64,000 nucleotides of DNA from Botryosphaeria dothidea (taxonomy: Eukaryota > Ascomycota > Dothideomycetes > Botryosphaeriales > Botryosphaeriaceae), in assembly GCA_011503125.2 (NCBI GenBank), contig WWBZ02000002.1, positions 558,001 through 622,000 of the forward strand, read 5' to 3'. Below are positions 21,381 through 31,872 of this stretch, in pieces. Position numbers and translations under genes: made by a program. The notes beneath the pieces are model-generated. The model saw only the letters and a program-made list of their open reading frames with translations. It searched no databases and had not been told where the DNA came from. Position 1 is the first letter of the stretch. Each line of letters opens with the position of its first letter.

Positions 21381-22982
21381 ATGCCCGACGAACAGCAGGC
21401 CGCCACGACTGCCGATGTCGAGAAAGGCATCATTCCTGTGCCGCAGAATGAGGAGCCGCCGCCTCGGAAAGAGGAGCCTTCGGCCATTCAAGACGACTCT
21501 ACGGACTCTACCCGTCGCCCTTCCACTGCTTTGAAGTCCACCAAAAACTGGTACACAACTTTCGAGCAAACATTGGTGGAGTACAATCTCGAGGCGCGTG
21601 GCATCCAACGGGTGGAGCAAGACGAGCGACACGACCTCCGCTCTCTGGGCTACTCCCAAATCGCGATCTTGTGGTTTTCGATCAATCTGGCCGCCAACAA
21701 TGTCACGCTTGGAATGCTCGGACCCGCTGTGTACTACCTCAGCTTTACTGATAGCTGTCTTTGTGCCGTCTTCGGAATGCTACTGGGCTGCCTTGGTGTT
21801 GCATACGCCGCAACTTTCGGTCCGCGGTCCGGGAACAGAACGATGATCTTCGCGCGTTATACTATGGGCTGGTATCCTGCCAAGATTGTTGTGTTACTGA
21901 ACATCATCGTTCTGCTTGGCTACGCGTTGATTGACTGCGTGGTTGCAGGGCAGATCCTGTCAGCTGTCTCGACAGACAATATGTCCATCGTGGTGGGCAT
22001 TATCATCGTTGCGGTGATCACCTGGGGCATTACGACCTTTGGTTATGCAGTCTTCCACTACTATGAGCGTTACGCCTGGCTCCCACAGCTAGTAGTCTTG
22101 AGCATTCTGGCTGGCGTTGCTGGTCCAAGCTTTGATACCACAACCCCCTCCTCCGCAGGAGATGCTCGCACCCTTGCAGGAAACAGGTTATCCTTCTTCT
22201 CGCTTTGTCTTGCGGCTGCAATCACGTATGGTGGAGGCGCAGCAGACTATTTTGTGTACTACCCTTCGTCCACGCCCGCGTGGAAAGTCTTTAGCGTCAC
22301 GATGGTTGGGCTGTCTGCAAGTTTTACGTTCGCATTCATCGTGGGAATCGGGCTGGGCTCTGGAATGGCCGCGAACCCCAGCTGGGCTACAGCGTATAAG
22401 ACATCACAGGGTGCCCTCATTGTGGAAGGTTTTGCGCCATTGGGCGATTTTGGCAAGTTCTGCGGCGTCATTGTTGCGTTCGGTCTCATAGCCAACCTGA
22501 TCGCCCCCACGTATTCCTCCGGTGTGGACTTCCAGATCCTCGGCCGCTGGTTCGCCCGGGTGCCACGCGTCATCTGGAACACAATCGGAGTGGTCATCTA
22601 CACTGTCTGCGCTGCTGCTGGCCGGGCACATCTCGCGGAGATCTTTACCAATTTCCTCGCGCTCATGGGTTACTGGGTCTGCATTTGGCTCGCCATCACG
22701 CTTGAGGAGCATCTCTTCTTCAGGAGGAGCGCAGCGCTGAGCTGGGACTGGGCACGTTGGAATGACAAGAAGCACCTTCCATTAGGCATCGCGGCGCTAG
22801 TGGCTTTCCTGGTCGGTTGGGCGGGTGCGATTCTGTCCATGGCGCAGGTCTGGTACATTGGACCAATCGCCAAAACCGTTGGAGATTACGGTGCTGACAT
22901 GGGAAACTATGTCGGCTTCGCATGGGCTGCGCTGGTGTTCCCGCCGCTGAGATGGTGGGAGATCAAGAGGTTCGGCCGTTAA
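21381..22982 (+). CDS. NCS1-family purine/cytosine permease
   Basis: Single exon, 533 aa, the usual length of fungal Fcy2-type permeases. The first 85 residues are a hydrophilic cytosolic tail with acidic and Pro-rich stretches. Then come about 12 membrane segments: WFSINLAANNVTLGMLGP (TM1, family-typical), GCLGVAYAATFGPRSGNRTM with the loop motif, then YTMGWYPAKIVVLLNIIVLLGYA. Later GGGAADYFVYYPSSTP and FAPLGDFGKFCGVIVAFGLIAN fit the family. The protein is expected in the plasma membrane and imports cytosine, adenine, guanine or hypoxanthine with protons. Exact specificity cannot be read from sequence. The start at 21381 is the first Met with an N-terminus of normal length. Confidence 0.93.
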   Translation: MPDEQQAATTADVEKGIIPVPQNEEPPPRKEEPSAIQDDSTDSTRRPSTALKSTKNWYTTFEQTLVEYNLEARGIQRVEQDERHDLRSLGYSQIAILWFSINLAANNVTLGMLGPAVYYLSFTDSCLCAVFGMLLGCLGVAYAATFGPRSGNRTMIFARYTMGWYPAKIVVLLNIIVLLGYALIDCVVAGQILSAVSTDNMSIVVGIIIVAVITWGITTFGYAVFHYYERYAWLPQLVVLSILAGVAGPSFDTTTPSSAGDARTLAGNRLSFFSLCLAAAITYGGGAADYFVYYPSSTPAWKVFSVTMVGLSASFTFAFIVGIGLGSGMAANPSWATAYKTSQGALIVEGFAPLGDFGKFCGVIVAFGLIANLIAPTYSSGVDFQILGRWFARVPRVIWNTIGVVIYTVCAAAGRAHLAEIFTNFLALMGYWVCIWLAITLEEHLFFRRSAALSWDWARWNDKKHLPLGIAALVAFLVGWAGAILSMAQVWYIGPIAKTVGDYGADMGNYVGFAWAALVFPPLRWWEIKRFGR

Positions 22983-23521
22983 GCATGCGAACTTTAGAAG
23001 AGCACATTTCCGTCGGACCCGCCAGGGCTGGCTGATTTTGCTAACGATATCAGAACGGGCAGGAATTCAACATCCACGTTCTCCCCAACATATCTTCCTG
23101 CACAGATTGATTCCAAGTATATATGCAGGAGATTCTCAATTCAATCCTTACCCTAAGCAAGAAGTGCCGCTGTCGCGTTGCACGAGTGCTCTTACCTTGC
23201 GGGCTCGAGAACATTCTTCCAGAATTGAATGCTATCAGTCTTGTGAACAGTCCAATTCAGATAGACATATCAATTTCCTAGATAATTTCATGCTTCTGTC
23301 GTAATGCTTCGAGTCTCCTACCAGTCGGAAAAGTTGTTGTGGGGCTGCTTATCGATTGGCAAAGTGGGCTGCGGGGCACCGTTCAACGTCACCACCGAGG
23401 GCCAGAACTTCGATCAACACCACGGTTTATACAAACTCGCACTCTTCGAACGCCGTGCGCATCCAAAGACCACGCGCACGCCCGAACTCCCTTCCACCTC
23501 GAGGCGCACGCGATCCACACC
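22983..23521. other. intergenic region upstream of DOM34
   Basis: 539 bp, AT-richer than the flanking genes. It holds the 3' flank of the permease and the promoter of DOM34. No gene seen. Confidence 0.5.
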
Positions 23522-24786
23522 ATGCGCCTCATCAAGCAGACCATCGACCGCCGCACGGGGGCAGGCGCCGCGACGCTGCTCCCCGAGGAGCCCGAAGACA
23601 TGTGGCACGCGTACAACCTGATCCGGCCGCTGGACACGCTGCGGGCGGCGGCGGTGCGCAAGGTGACGCTGGCGACGGCGACGGGCGCGACGTCGTCGAA
23701 GCGAGTGCACACGACGCTGACGATCCGCGTGACGGCGACCGACTTCGACGCGGGCAGCAGCCAGCTGCACGTCGCGGGCCAGGTGGCGGCCGAGAACGAG
23801 TTCGTCGGCCTGGGCCAGAGCCACACGCTGGACCTGGAGCTGCAGCGCCAGTTCGTGCTCGAGAAGGCCGACGGCTGGGACAGCGTCGCGCTCGAGGCCC
23901 TCAAGGAAGCCACCGACCCGACCAAGCGCGCCGAGGTGTGGGCCGTCGTCATGCAGGAGGGGCTGGCCAACATCTGCCTGATCACCGAGCACCAGACCAT
24001 CTTGCGCCAGCGCATCGACAGCCCCATTCCCAGGAAGCGGAGGGGCGGGACGAGCGATCACGAGAAGGTGAGCAGCACTGCCAAAACCCCCTCCACTCGA
24101 GAAAGGAAATCAATGGCGACTAACGCTTCTCCTCGCAGGGCATGGAAAAGTTCTTCTCGACGACCCTCAGCACGCTGCTCCGCCAAATCGACCTCTCCGA
24201 CCCGCGCCCGCTCCTCATCGCCTCCCCGGGCTTCGTCGCGTCGTCCTTCCAGAACTACATCAAGCAGCAGGCCATCTCGACGGGCAACAAGCCGCTGCAG
24301 GCGCAGGTGCAGAGCATCCTCGTCGCGCACTCGTCGTCCGGCCACGTGCACGCGTTGCACGAGGTGCTCAAGTCCCCCACCGTGCTGGCCAAGCTGAGCG
24401 ACACAAAGTACGCGCGCGAGACGGCGCTGATGGACCGCTTCCTCGAGCTGCTGCGCATGGACGACGGCCGCGCGTGGTACGGCCCGCGCGAGGTCGAGAA
24501 GGCGGTGGATAAGGGCGCGGTCGGGCGCGGCGGCGGCGTCTTGTTGATCTCGAACGCGCTGTTTCGCAGCCAGGACGTGGCGACGCGCCGCAGGTGGGTG
24601 AAACTGGTGGATAAGGTCAGGGAGCAAGAGGGCGGCGAGGTGAGGGTGCTGAGCTCGGCGCATGAGAGTGGGAAGAGGTTGGAGGGGTTGGGCAATATCG
24701 CGGCGATATTGACGTTTCCGATTGAGGACTTGGACGAGGAAGTTGAGGATGAGGCTGAGGATGAGGGCGAGGAACAATCGATATGA
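23522..24786 (+). CDS. dom34: ribosome-rescue factor Dom34/Pelota
   Basis: Two exons: 23522-24067 and 24139-24786, with a 71-bp intron; 397 aa against about 386 in yeast. The domain order is as in the eRF1/Pelota family: an N-terminal Sm-like domain (1-130, MRLIKQTIDRRTGAGAATLLP, PEDMWHAYNLI), a central domain (about 135-265) and a C-terminal domain (270-375). The central domain shows PGF at 212-214 where eRF1 would have GGQ, so it cannot hydrolyse peptidyl-tRNA like a release factor. With Hbs1 it splits ribosomes stalled on broken or stop-less mRNA (no-go and non-stop decay). The tail is acidic (DLDEEVEDEAEDEGEE). The coding region is strikingly GC-rich compared with its flanks. Confidence 0.95.
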
Positions 24787-26679
24787 ATGGAAACACGCTT
24801 TCAAAGGCAAAATCAGTTATGGTAATCTCGGTATGCGTTTGCAAGCTTCAAGTGAGTGCTCTGGCTGTGCTTAGAGGGGAAAGGTTTGATGAAGAGCAGT
24901 CGTTGTTATCCACAATCATCGATCAGCAAAAAGAAAAGCCCCCTAACCCTCCAACGTATCGGGGCCTCCAGGTTCTCTGAAACCCACTGCGTGGAGAACA
25001 AACTACGGCAATGCATTTGTACCAGCTTTCCCTCAAGAACCAGACTTTTGCCAGTAGCTTGCCGAGCCCAAAGCGTCAAAGCCATGTGCACGAGCACCAT
25101 TGCTTCGTCCTTGACTGTGCTTTCCTGTTCACCGACCGGGTACAAGAACGCATGGTGCACATTTTTTCTGATCCGAGTGGCAGAATTGACCGCCATCCCT
25201 CTATCGCCGTGTATATATCACGTCTTCTATACAGTTTCTGTCATTGATTCACTGACCACCTCATGACATTCCTCAGACTTGCCGGTCACCCAAACGTCAG
25301 CAAAGAACTTCATCCAACGAAAACTGTTTCGCAATACTTCTATACACAGACGGGGGCCCGACAATCGACTTGGGAAGTAGCCAGGCCAGCCCTGTATATG
25401 GCAAAGAGACTTAATTCCTGCAACATCCAGCAACGTGCAGGAGCCAGACTTTGGTTGGAAGTCCGGTTGGTGCTGCGGAATGCGAAACGAAGAATTCGTT
25501 TTAAAACACTCCTTGAACGCATGAAAACACTACTAGTGAGTCAACATACCTACCTACCTTGCCAGTAATATGAATGACAGTGATCGATGTATACTGCTAG
25601 CTATTTGGGAGGTATGGACTCTGACTGGCAGATTTGCGGAGTCAACCCCAGCTTAGCTTCCTACAACCTCGAGGGTCGGACCACGATACCCTGGAACTGG
25701 CTCTGGCTGATATGCGCAACAAGACTCTTGGCGAGACGAGCAGATATAGAAGTATATTGGAAGACTTTCATCCGCTCAGCCGCGCCTTGTGACGCTCGGA
25801 GAGAATCATCGCACTGGATTGTTGCGGCGTAATCGACCACCGCAGAGTAGAACTGATGAAGAAGATAAAGCAAACAAGAGACTTCTCCGTCGACGAAAGG
25901 CGCCACCCACACAATTAGGCTAGTCAGTTCGGCGAGAGTGGACAGAGGCATGCGGACTTTGATCATAGGTAGGTTTTTTCTGTATATAATCGAGACCGAA
26001 ACAATGTGGGTGCACGCGATGAGTAGGAAGAGAACCGAAGAATTTAAATCTATTGTCTTTTTTCAGAAGACGAATGCTCAAAACTGGGGGGAAGGCGTAC
26101 TACATTACCCTACATGAGAATAGCCTCCGACGAGGATAAGACTGGTTACGGGAGTGTTGGATGCAGTGCAATGTGATGAATCTGATTACTTTTGCAGAGT
26201 GGTGAGAGTGGCGAGGTTGAGCTGGCCAAGGTGTGAACAGGTGTCACGGATGATGAAGACAATGAAGATGACTATGGAGCGAAGGAAACCTTTCCGCAAA
26301 TATTATGGACCAAGAAGTGGTCGGATTTGACTTGCATTGTATTCCTCAGGCATCAGTGTGGTCTCCGGGATCAAGAATTATTCACCCGAGTTGTCGAAAA
26401 CAAAGAAATGGCTTTGAGGTCGGCGCAAAACCAGGGCTAATATACACCAATTTTCCGAACAATTTCTTGAACCGTAATTATGAATACACGTTGTGCTCAC
26501 CATTGTTTTTTGATAATGGACTCTCACTAACCTTGATTTAACCAGACAGTTCGTCGCCCACCACACCAGAAATCAACCGCACTCTCTCACCTTCTCACAG
26601 CTTACTGCTCGCTTTGAAGAACACTTCTGAGAAAAATAGAACCTCTACTACGGTTCTCTCACGAGAGCCATATCGCAAT
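24787..26679. other. intergenic, no supported gene
   Basis: 1.9 kb, moderately AT-rich, with frames of at most about 136 codons and no recognisable motif. Downstream of about 26540 it becomes a C/T- and A-rich leader-like sequence just before the cysteine-rich microprotein. Confidence 0.45.
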
Positions 26680-26787
26680 ATGCCCTACTGGGACTGCTGC
26701 TGCTGCGCTTCTACGAACGATTGCCTCGCCACGGAGTGCAAGACTTCTGGACACTACCCAGATGGATGCTGTGTTTGGACCTGGTAA
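26680..26787 (+). CDS. cysteine-rich microprotein, 35 aa
   Basis: A short frame from ATG 26680 to TAA 26785-26787. It encodes 35 residues with 8 cysteines: Cys6-Cys9 as a run of four, then Cys15, Cys20 and a Cys30-Cys31 pair. It begins MPYWDCCCC and ends CCVWTW. No signal peptide is present, so it is not an obvious secreted effector. The pattern could suit metal binding or a disulfide-rich membrane-peripheral peptide. The ATG is preceded by about 140 bp of leader-like sequence. The stop overlaps a good splice donor (ACCTG/GTAAGT at 26784), so the frame may continue in another exon that I could not place. No family recognised. Part of the cysteine richness could be a CTG/TGC trinucleotide run, but Cys15, Cys20, Cys30 and Cys31 lie outside it. 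Confidence 0.45.
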   Translation: MPYWDCCCCASTNDCLATECKTSGHYPDGCCVWTW

Positions 26788-27571
26788 GTTCGGACGTCGT
26801 TTCCACTTCTGAGTTTTCCTCTTTCTGAAATTTTCTCTTCCTCGGTTTTTCTCTTTCTAAGTTTGTTCGGTCGACCTTAAGGCGAATATCCTTATTGTGT
26901 TTGAGTTGATAGGGCAGAAGGAGGGAAGATAAAATAGATAAATAGGATTGGTTTCCGCCCATATTTTTTCTATTGATTGATGTGATGACTCTGTGCGTAA
27001 AAGCTAAAAGTAGAGACTGTACTCGGAGCTTCTCACTAATGTCTTGCTTCGGCACCCCCCTCCATGGGTCCATAGAAATGTCTGTTGACTGTATTATCTT
27101 GGAAAAGTGCGTGGATGGAGCTGAGCTATGAATGTCAAGAAAGACTTGTTGCGAGAAGGCTTCAACTCTTCGCCTATAGTTTCATTGGGCAGCAAGCCGC
27201 AAAGGCCAGGCGATTGCAGGTCAAAACACAGCGGCGATGGCCGGTGAAGGCTATTATGCTTTATTGATCTCTAAAATCATTCGTTATGTATGTCTAATAC
27301 TGAAACCCAGGGTATACCCACTTACCAAGCCCATATACGCCAACTACCAATGTGATGCAATTCTATACAATTACGGAGCAAAAGCGCTAAAGTAGATGCA
27401 AATTGAGAGCTCCATTCGTCCCATGCCAACCCCCAAATTCCGAGCAAGCCGCTCAATACAGGCAGAAAGGTTCTAGGAAGCAAAAAACCAAAGTCTTCAC
27501 CACGTATAATCATGCAAACACACAGAATCCAGCACTTGTTGCTGGCGAGGTATGGAATATGGTGTCATCAT
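26788..27571. other. intergenic, no supported gene
   Basis: 784 bp, AT-rich with pyrimidine tracts at 26800-26860. Any second exon of the microprotein gene would lie here, but I could not identify one. It ends at the 3' side of a minus-strand gene. Confidence 0.4.
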
Positions 27572-28954
27572 TCAGAAATCGATGTCGTCGTCGGACACTG
27601 CATCAGCGATGAATTGCGTAGAGAGGCCGAAATCGGCAAAACGTGAATGGCTAGGAGAGCCTGCTGCCGGCTTCAGTGGAGGTGGTGGCGGTCCCATGCT
27701 GTTCATTGCAGATACGCGCTTGGGCATAAGGATCTTTCGTTGTTTTCCAGCTGGAACAGATGGGCTCTCCGGGGTCTCAAGCCTCCTCTTTCCCATCGAC
27801 TTCGTAGGTGGAGGCATAAGCGAGACAGGTTCGGGGTGTGCAGCGTAGGTGTTGCTTAAAGGCACCGGGTCTGATTTCTTGGTGGTCGTTGGTGGTTGAC
27901 GGCAGAGAGCATCGACCGCTGCCAAGTCTTCGGCAGTAATATCAAAGTCTGATGAATTTGACATGAACGAGTCCGAAAAACATCCGGCGCGAGCAACAGG
28001 ATCGGAAGGGCTGTGAACAATTGGTTCGCCTTTCTTCGATTCCGCGGACAATGCGGTATTGAAATCAGGGAGCCCGTCATCCTGGGAAGCCGGGAAAGGG
28101 TGCGGTGCTTTTGAGATTGGAGTCCGTCCCTGCACAGCATCAAGAAGCGCTGCTTCGTCAATGTCGTCGAGATCCCAAGGTTCATCCTCATTGTCCGAGC
28201 CGGCTTCCGTGGCAGGTTTGTTTTCGCCGACGACTTGGTCGTGAGCCTCGAGTAGGATATTGTCATTCGTGGTGTCAAAATCCTGCGGATTGGACTTCAA
28301 AATAGAGTTGTGACCCTGTGCTAGCCTTTCCCCCTCGTTGGCTTCATTGAAAGATCCTAGAATGTCATCATCCGTGCCATCATTGTCCCAAGGCTCAATA
28401 GCCTGCACGGTCTCGTGTTGAGCAGCCGGATTTATACCTTCGCCAACATGCTCGCACGAATCATCTGAGAGGTTGCCATCCGCACCTTTGGTGTCTAAGT
28501 GATTGTTGAGCAGATCGACGGGTTCATCTTGTCCGGCAATTTGGACTTGATGTTGCTCTTTCTCATTGCCACCAGATTCTTCTAGCCCCTCGACAGCATT
28601 GTCGAGCTCTTCAGTGGGACTGGATTTGTATGGATTCTCCGGTGGCGGGTTGGTCTTCTGAAGAAAAGCGCGAAACCAATTCTTCTGGCGGTGCTGGGTG
28701 AAGTTCCAGCCGCAGGCCTGAGTGGCGTCACCAAGACCGTTTTTCCGACGAGCCTCTCTCTCGCGCTTTTCCTTCTCCTCCCTCTTCTTCTTGTTCTCTC
28801 TCTTCTTCCGCTCCTTCTCCCTCAATTCTTCGGCGCGACGGTCGGCAGCGGCGAGCTTCTCGAGCCGAGTGACTTCGGATTCGGAGGGACGGCCACCGTT
28901 CTTTTTGTAAGCAGCTTTTACCTGCTTAGAAGTTTGCTTGACGACAGTGGGCAT
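27572..28954 (-). CDS. hypothetical charged protein, 460 aa
   Basis: Single exon. Residues 1-75 form a very basic/charged helix, likely a coiled coil (RAEELREKERKKRENKKK and similar Lys/Glu repeats). A conserved-looking aromatic motif follows (CGWNFTQHRQKNWFRAFLQ, about 81-99). Residues 110-460 are acidic and disordered, with repeated WD-type short motifs (IEPWDNDGTDDD, EPWDLDDIDEAALLDAV, FDITAEDLAAVDAL). It ends FIADAVSDDDIDF. Repeated acidic-hydrophobic clusters of this kind often serve as docking peptides. A nuclear location is plausible from the basic N-terminus, but this is inference. I do not recognise the family. Confidence 0.8.
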   Translation of the reverse strand: MPTVVKQTSKQVKAAYKKNGGRPSESEVTRLEKLAAADRRAEELREKERKKRENKKKREEKEKREREARRKNGLGDATQACGWNFTQHRQKNWFRAFLQKTNPPPENPYKSSPTEELDNAVEGLEESGGNEKEQHQVQIAGQDEPVDLLNNHLDTKGADGNLSDDSCEHVGEGINPAAQHETVQAIEPWDNDGTDDDILGSFNEANEGERLAQGHNSILKSNPQDFDTTNDNILLEAHDQVVGENKPATEAGSDNEDEPWDLDDIDEAALLDAVQGRTPISKAPHPFPASQDDGLPDFNTALSAESKKGEPIVHSPSDPVARAGCFSDSFMSNSSDFDITAEDLAAVDALCRQPPTTTKKSDPVPLSNTYAAHPEPVSLMPPPTKSMGKRRLETPESPSVPAGKQRKILMPKRVSAMNSMGPPPPPLKPAAGSPSHSRFADFGLSTQFIADAVSDDDIDF

Positions 28955-30431
28955 ATTGTGGGACGATAAGGTTGAGGGTTGGCTAAGAGCAATATTGTGG
29001 TGGGGCCTGGTGTGGCAAGAGCAAGGGTGTGCCGTGTGTTGTCAAGCTCATGGCGAGGGCGCTGAACAGCCTGTTATGCTGATTGCCTGTGTGTTGGTGT
29101 TGTGTAGGCGTTAGGCCATTGACTAGGGGCGGTAGAACCCATCGACCGGGCGTGATAAAGGTTGGTGGAGTGTGTTCGCGAAGGAGTGATGATGTTTTGG
29201 ATGACGGGCCGAACAGGCAGGCGCGTTGGGTGACGCGCCCGCGCGCGTACGCACGTGGGGCGCCATTCCCTTCGGAGAATAGTCGGCGTGCTCTCTGTCT
29301 CCCAGCCTCTTCCCCCTCTTCCTCATCGCGTCTTTCTGCCAGTCGAGCCGCTAACTGACCGTGCGCTTTCGTGGGCTTGCGTCGAGATCGGAGCTTGTCG
29401 TTGGATCATTTTGCAGGCCGCGGCTCCACCCTTGCCCTTGCTGTGTCTTGGGGACCGTGCGTGCGAGTCAAACATTTCCTCCAGCGCTCTTTTACGCACT
29501 TGTCATGGCAACTTATCTGCATATTTTCCACCGGACGAAGACTGCAATGGCCGTGGACATGGGTGAGGAATCACAAGCTAATGAGTGACACGGTGTCTCG
29601 CCGAGGCTGCCGAAGGAAGGGTGCGGATGGCAGGCTTCTCCTCCTTCTCAATAGTCCCAACTCAATCCCACTTCACCTCCTCCCCGATTTCGCGATGCGA
29701 TTGCGATTCTGCAGGCGAGCACCCTCGGCCAGGAACACCCGAACGGGCATCCAATACCTCAGAGCATGCAGCCATCAGCATCCCACATGACACGGTTCCT
29801 GGATGATTGACAGGCATCCTGGCGGCCTGAACCGGAGCATCGCTCAGTATTTCCCAGTTTCCTGCTCGGGCGAGGTCAGGTGGGTGCGAAAAATGCCGGC
29901 GCCATGGCCAATTCGCGAAGCCCTACAGAAAGCCCAACAGCCGAAGGCGCCCCCGCAATCGACCTTTGTGCGGAGAGATGGAGACGGATCGCGGTGCCTA
30001 CTCCCAATTGCGTATTGCTGCCGGCCGCGCTTACGTCCGGCACCGCCTGGTTCCTGCAACCCATGCACAATGCTATTCAAGTCACCTCCGCCAGCCTATC
30101 GCAACCGCACGTTTCCGCGATCAGCAACGGTCCCATTCTTAGCGTCGCGGCTCTCACCATGAGCTGATTAAAATGACTTACAGAGAAAGGCAGGTCCTAC
30201 TGCGAGTAGCTGTCTGCTCCGGCACTTGGCTTGCGCGTATCGCTAGTCTCGCCGGTGCCGAGTCGGTGCTTGACTTCGCTTCTGCGAGCAAATGGTCCAA
30301 TTCAATGCTCTTTCTGCTTCGGGTTCTTTTCAGCCTCGCAACAATGCCAGCGCTTAAAAGCCCGCTGCTTTCCGCCATGTACCGCTCAGCAGCAGAAACT
30401 CCCCCGTCTCCTGTGCCTCCTGTTGTCAGTC
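28955..30431. other. divergent intergenic region, no supported gene
   Basis: 1.5 kb between the minus-strand charged protein and the lipase gene. It should hold both promoters. Overlapping frames here lack any conserved feature. Confidence 0.5.
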
Positions 30432-31872
30432 ATGGCCCGTCTGTCTTTGTCCGTCATTCTCGCGGCCCTGTCCGGTCTCGCGGCTGCAGCTCCGGCGCCG
30501 CTTGATAAGAGAGGTATGTGCAAGCTCCAGCCTTCTATTTTTTTTTTTGGCAACCCGAACTCACAATGCAATAGCAATCAGCGCAAGCTTGCTCGCTCGT
30601 TTCAACCTGGCAGAGCAGTATGCTGCAGCGGCTTACTGCGGAACGAACAACGATAGTCCAGGAACGGAAGTTTCCTGCTCCTCTGGAAACTGCCCTCTGG
30701 TTGATACCGCATCCACCAATACCACGGTTGAATTCGAAGAGTAAGTTGCATTGATAGCCTGTTTGACTACCATATCCATCCGGTCTCAAAGCGCTTCTTC
30801 TTGATTTCATGTTCTGTCTCCATGTTGAGTTTCTCCGTACCTGTTGTGTGGTCATTGGGATCGTCCGAAATATGACCGCACCTTATCTTCGGACCGCTCC
30901 ATTTTCGGCTATATTAGACGACGACCTCATGCCTTCTTTGCCCTCTTGCAGAATTTTCTATGAAAAGCTCCGGCAACGGTTCCACTCGGTCCCAACTAAT
31001 TTTCTCATAGCACGACGGTGACGGATACCACCGGTTTCGTTGCGATTGACACAACCAATTCCCTGATTGTGGTATCATTCCGTGGCTCGAGGTCCATTCA
31101 GAATTGGATCGCCAACGTCGACTTCGGGACGACAGGTTGGTTACCTTCCCTACACCAGATCTGCTTGATTGTAGACTGACCAGAACCGTGAAGCGACGAC
31201 CATCTGCTCAGGCTGTCCGGGCCACACTGGTTTCTGGAACTCGTGGCGGGAGGCGCGGAGCATCGTCGTTCCCGCTGTTCAAGCGGCCCGAGCAGCGCAC
31301 CCGAGCTTTCAGATTCTGGTCACTGGACACAGTCTGTAAGTGCACCTATTCTCCCGGGGTCCAAATATAGCAAGGTTACTGACGAAACCCAGCGGAGGTG
31401 CCGTCGCCGATTTCGCTGCCGCAGATCTGCGGAACAGTGGATACAGCAATGTGGTTCTCGTAAGTTTCAGTCTCGCTCATCACACGGATGCTCGGACCTA
31501 CTAACCACCTTGTAGTACACTTTCGGCGCGCCTCGCGTTGGACCCGCGGCCTTGTCCGATTACATTACCGCCCAAGGGAACAACTATCGTGTGACGCATC
31601 TCAATGATCCTGTATGTTAAATTGCACCGGACTTTGCGAAACTTCAAACGCTAACGTCTCACGAGGTCCCTCGCCTGCCGACCCTCAATATGGGTTACGT
31701 TCACATCTCGCCCGAGTACTACATCTCCAGCGCTAACAACGTTGCTGTCACGGCCAATGACATCAATACCTACGCCGGCAACTCGAACTTGTCGGGCAAT
31801 GCTCAATGGGGCTTGAACGTCGATGTGAATGCCCACCTGTGGTACTTCAACGACATCTCCGCATGCGAATGA
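30432..31872 (+). CDS. secreted class 3 lipase (fungal lipase fold)
   Basis: Seven exons: 30432-30513, 30575-30740, 31011-31135, 31212-31335, 31393-31459, 31516-31611 and 31666-31872; 288 aa. Residues 1-20 form a signal peptide and a KR site at 26-27 suggests a propeptide cut. The sequence aligns by eye with Thermomyces-type lipases: [21 protein letters not shown] (oxyanion region), GHSLGG with nucleophile Ser165, HLNDPVPRLP with Asp219 and AHLWYF with His277. Cysteines at the usual places ([16 protein letters not shown], the terminal ISACE) fit conserved disulfides. It should hydrolyse triglycerides or similar esters outside the cell. The feruloyl-esterase branch of this family cannot be excluded. 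Intron 2 is 270 bp, far longer than the others (54-76 bp), and the intron 3 donor (GTTGGT) is unusual. Confidence 0.92.

Noticed and set aside
24058..24810. 250-codon minus-strand frame opposite DOM34 exon 2
   Set aside because: Caused by the very high GC3 of DOM34, which removes stops from other frames.
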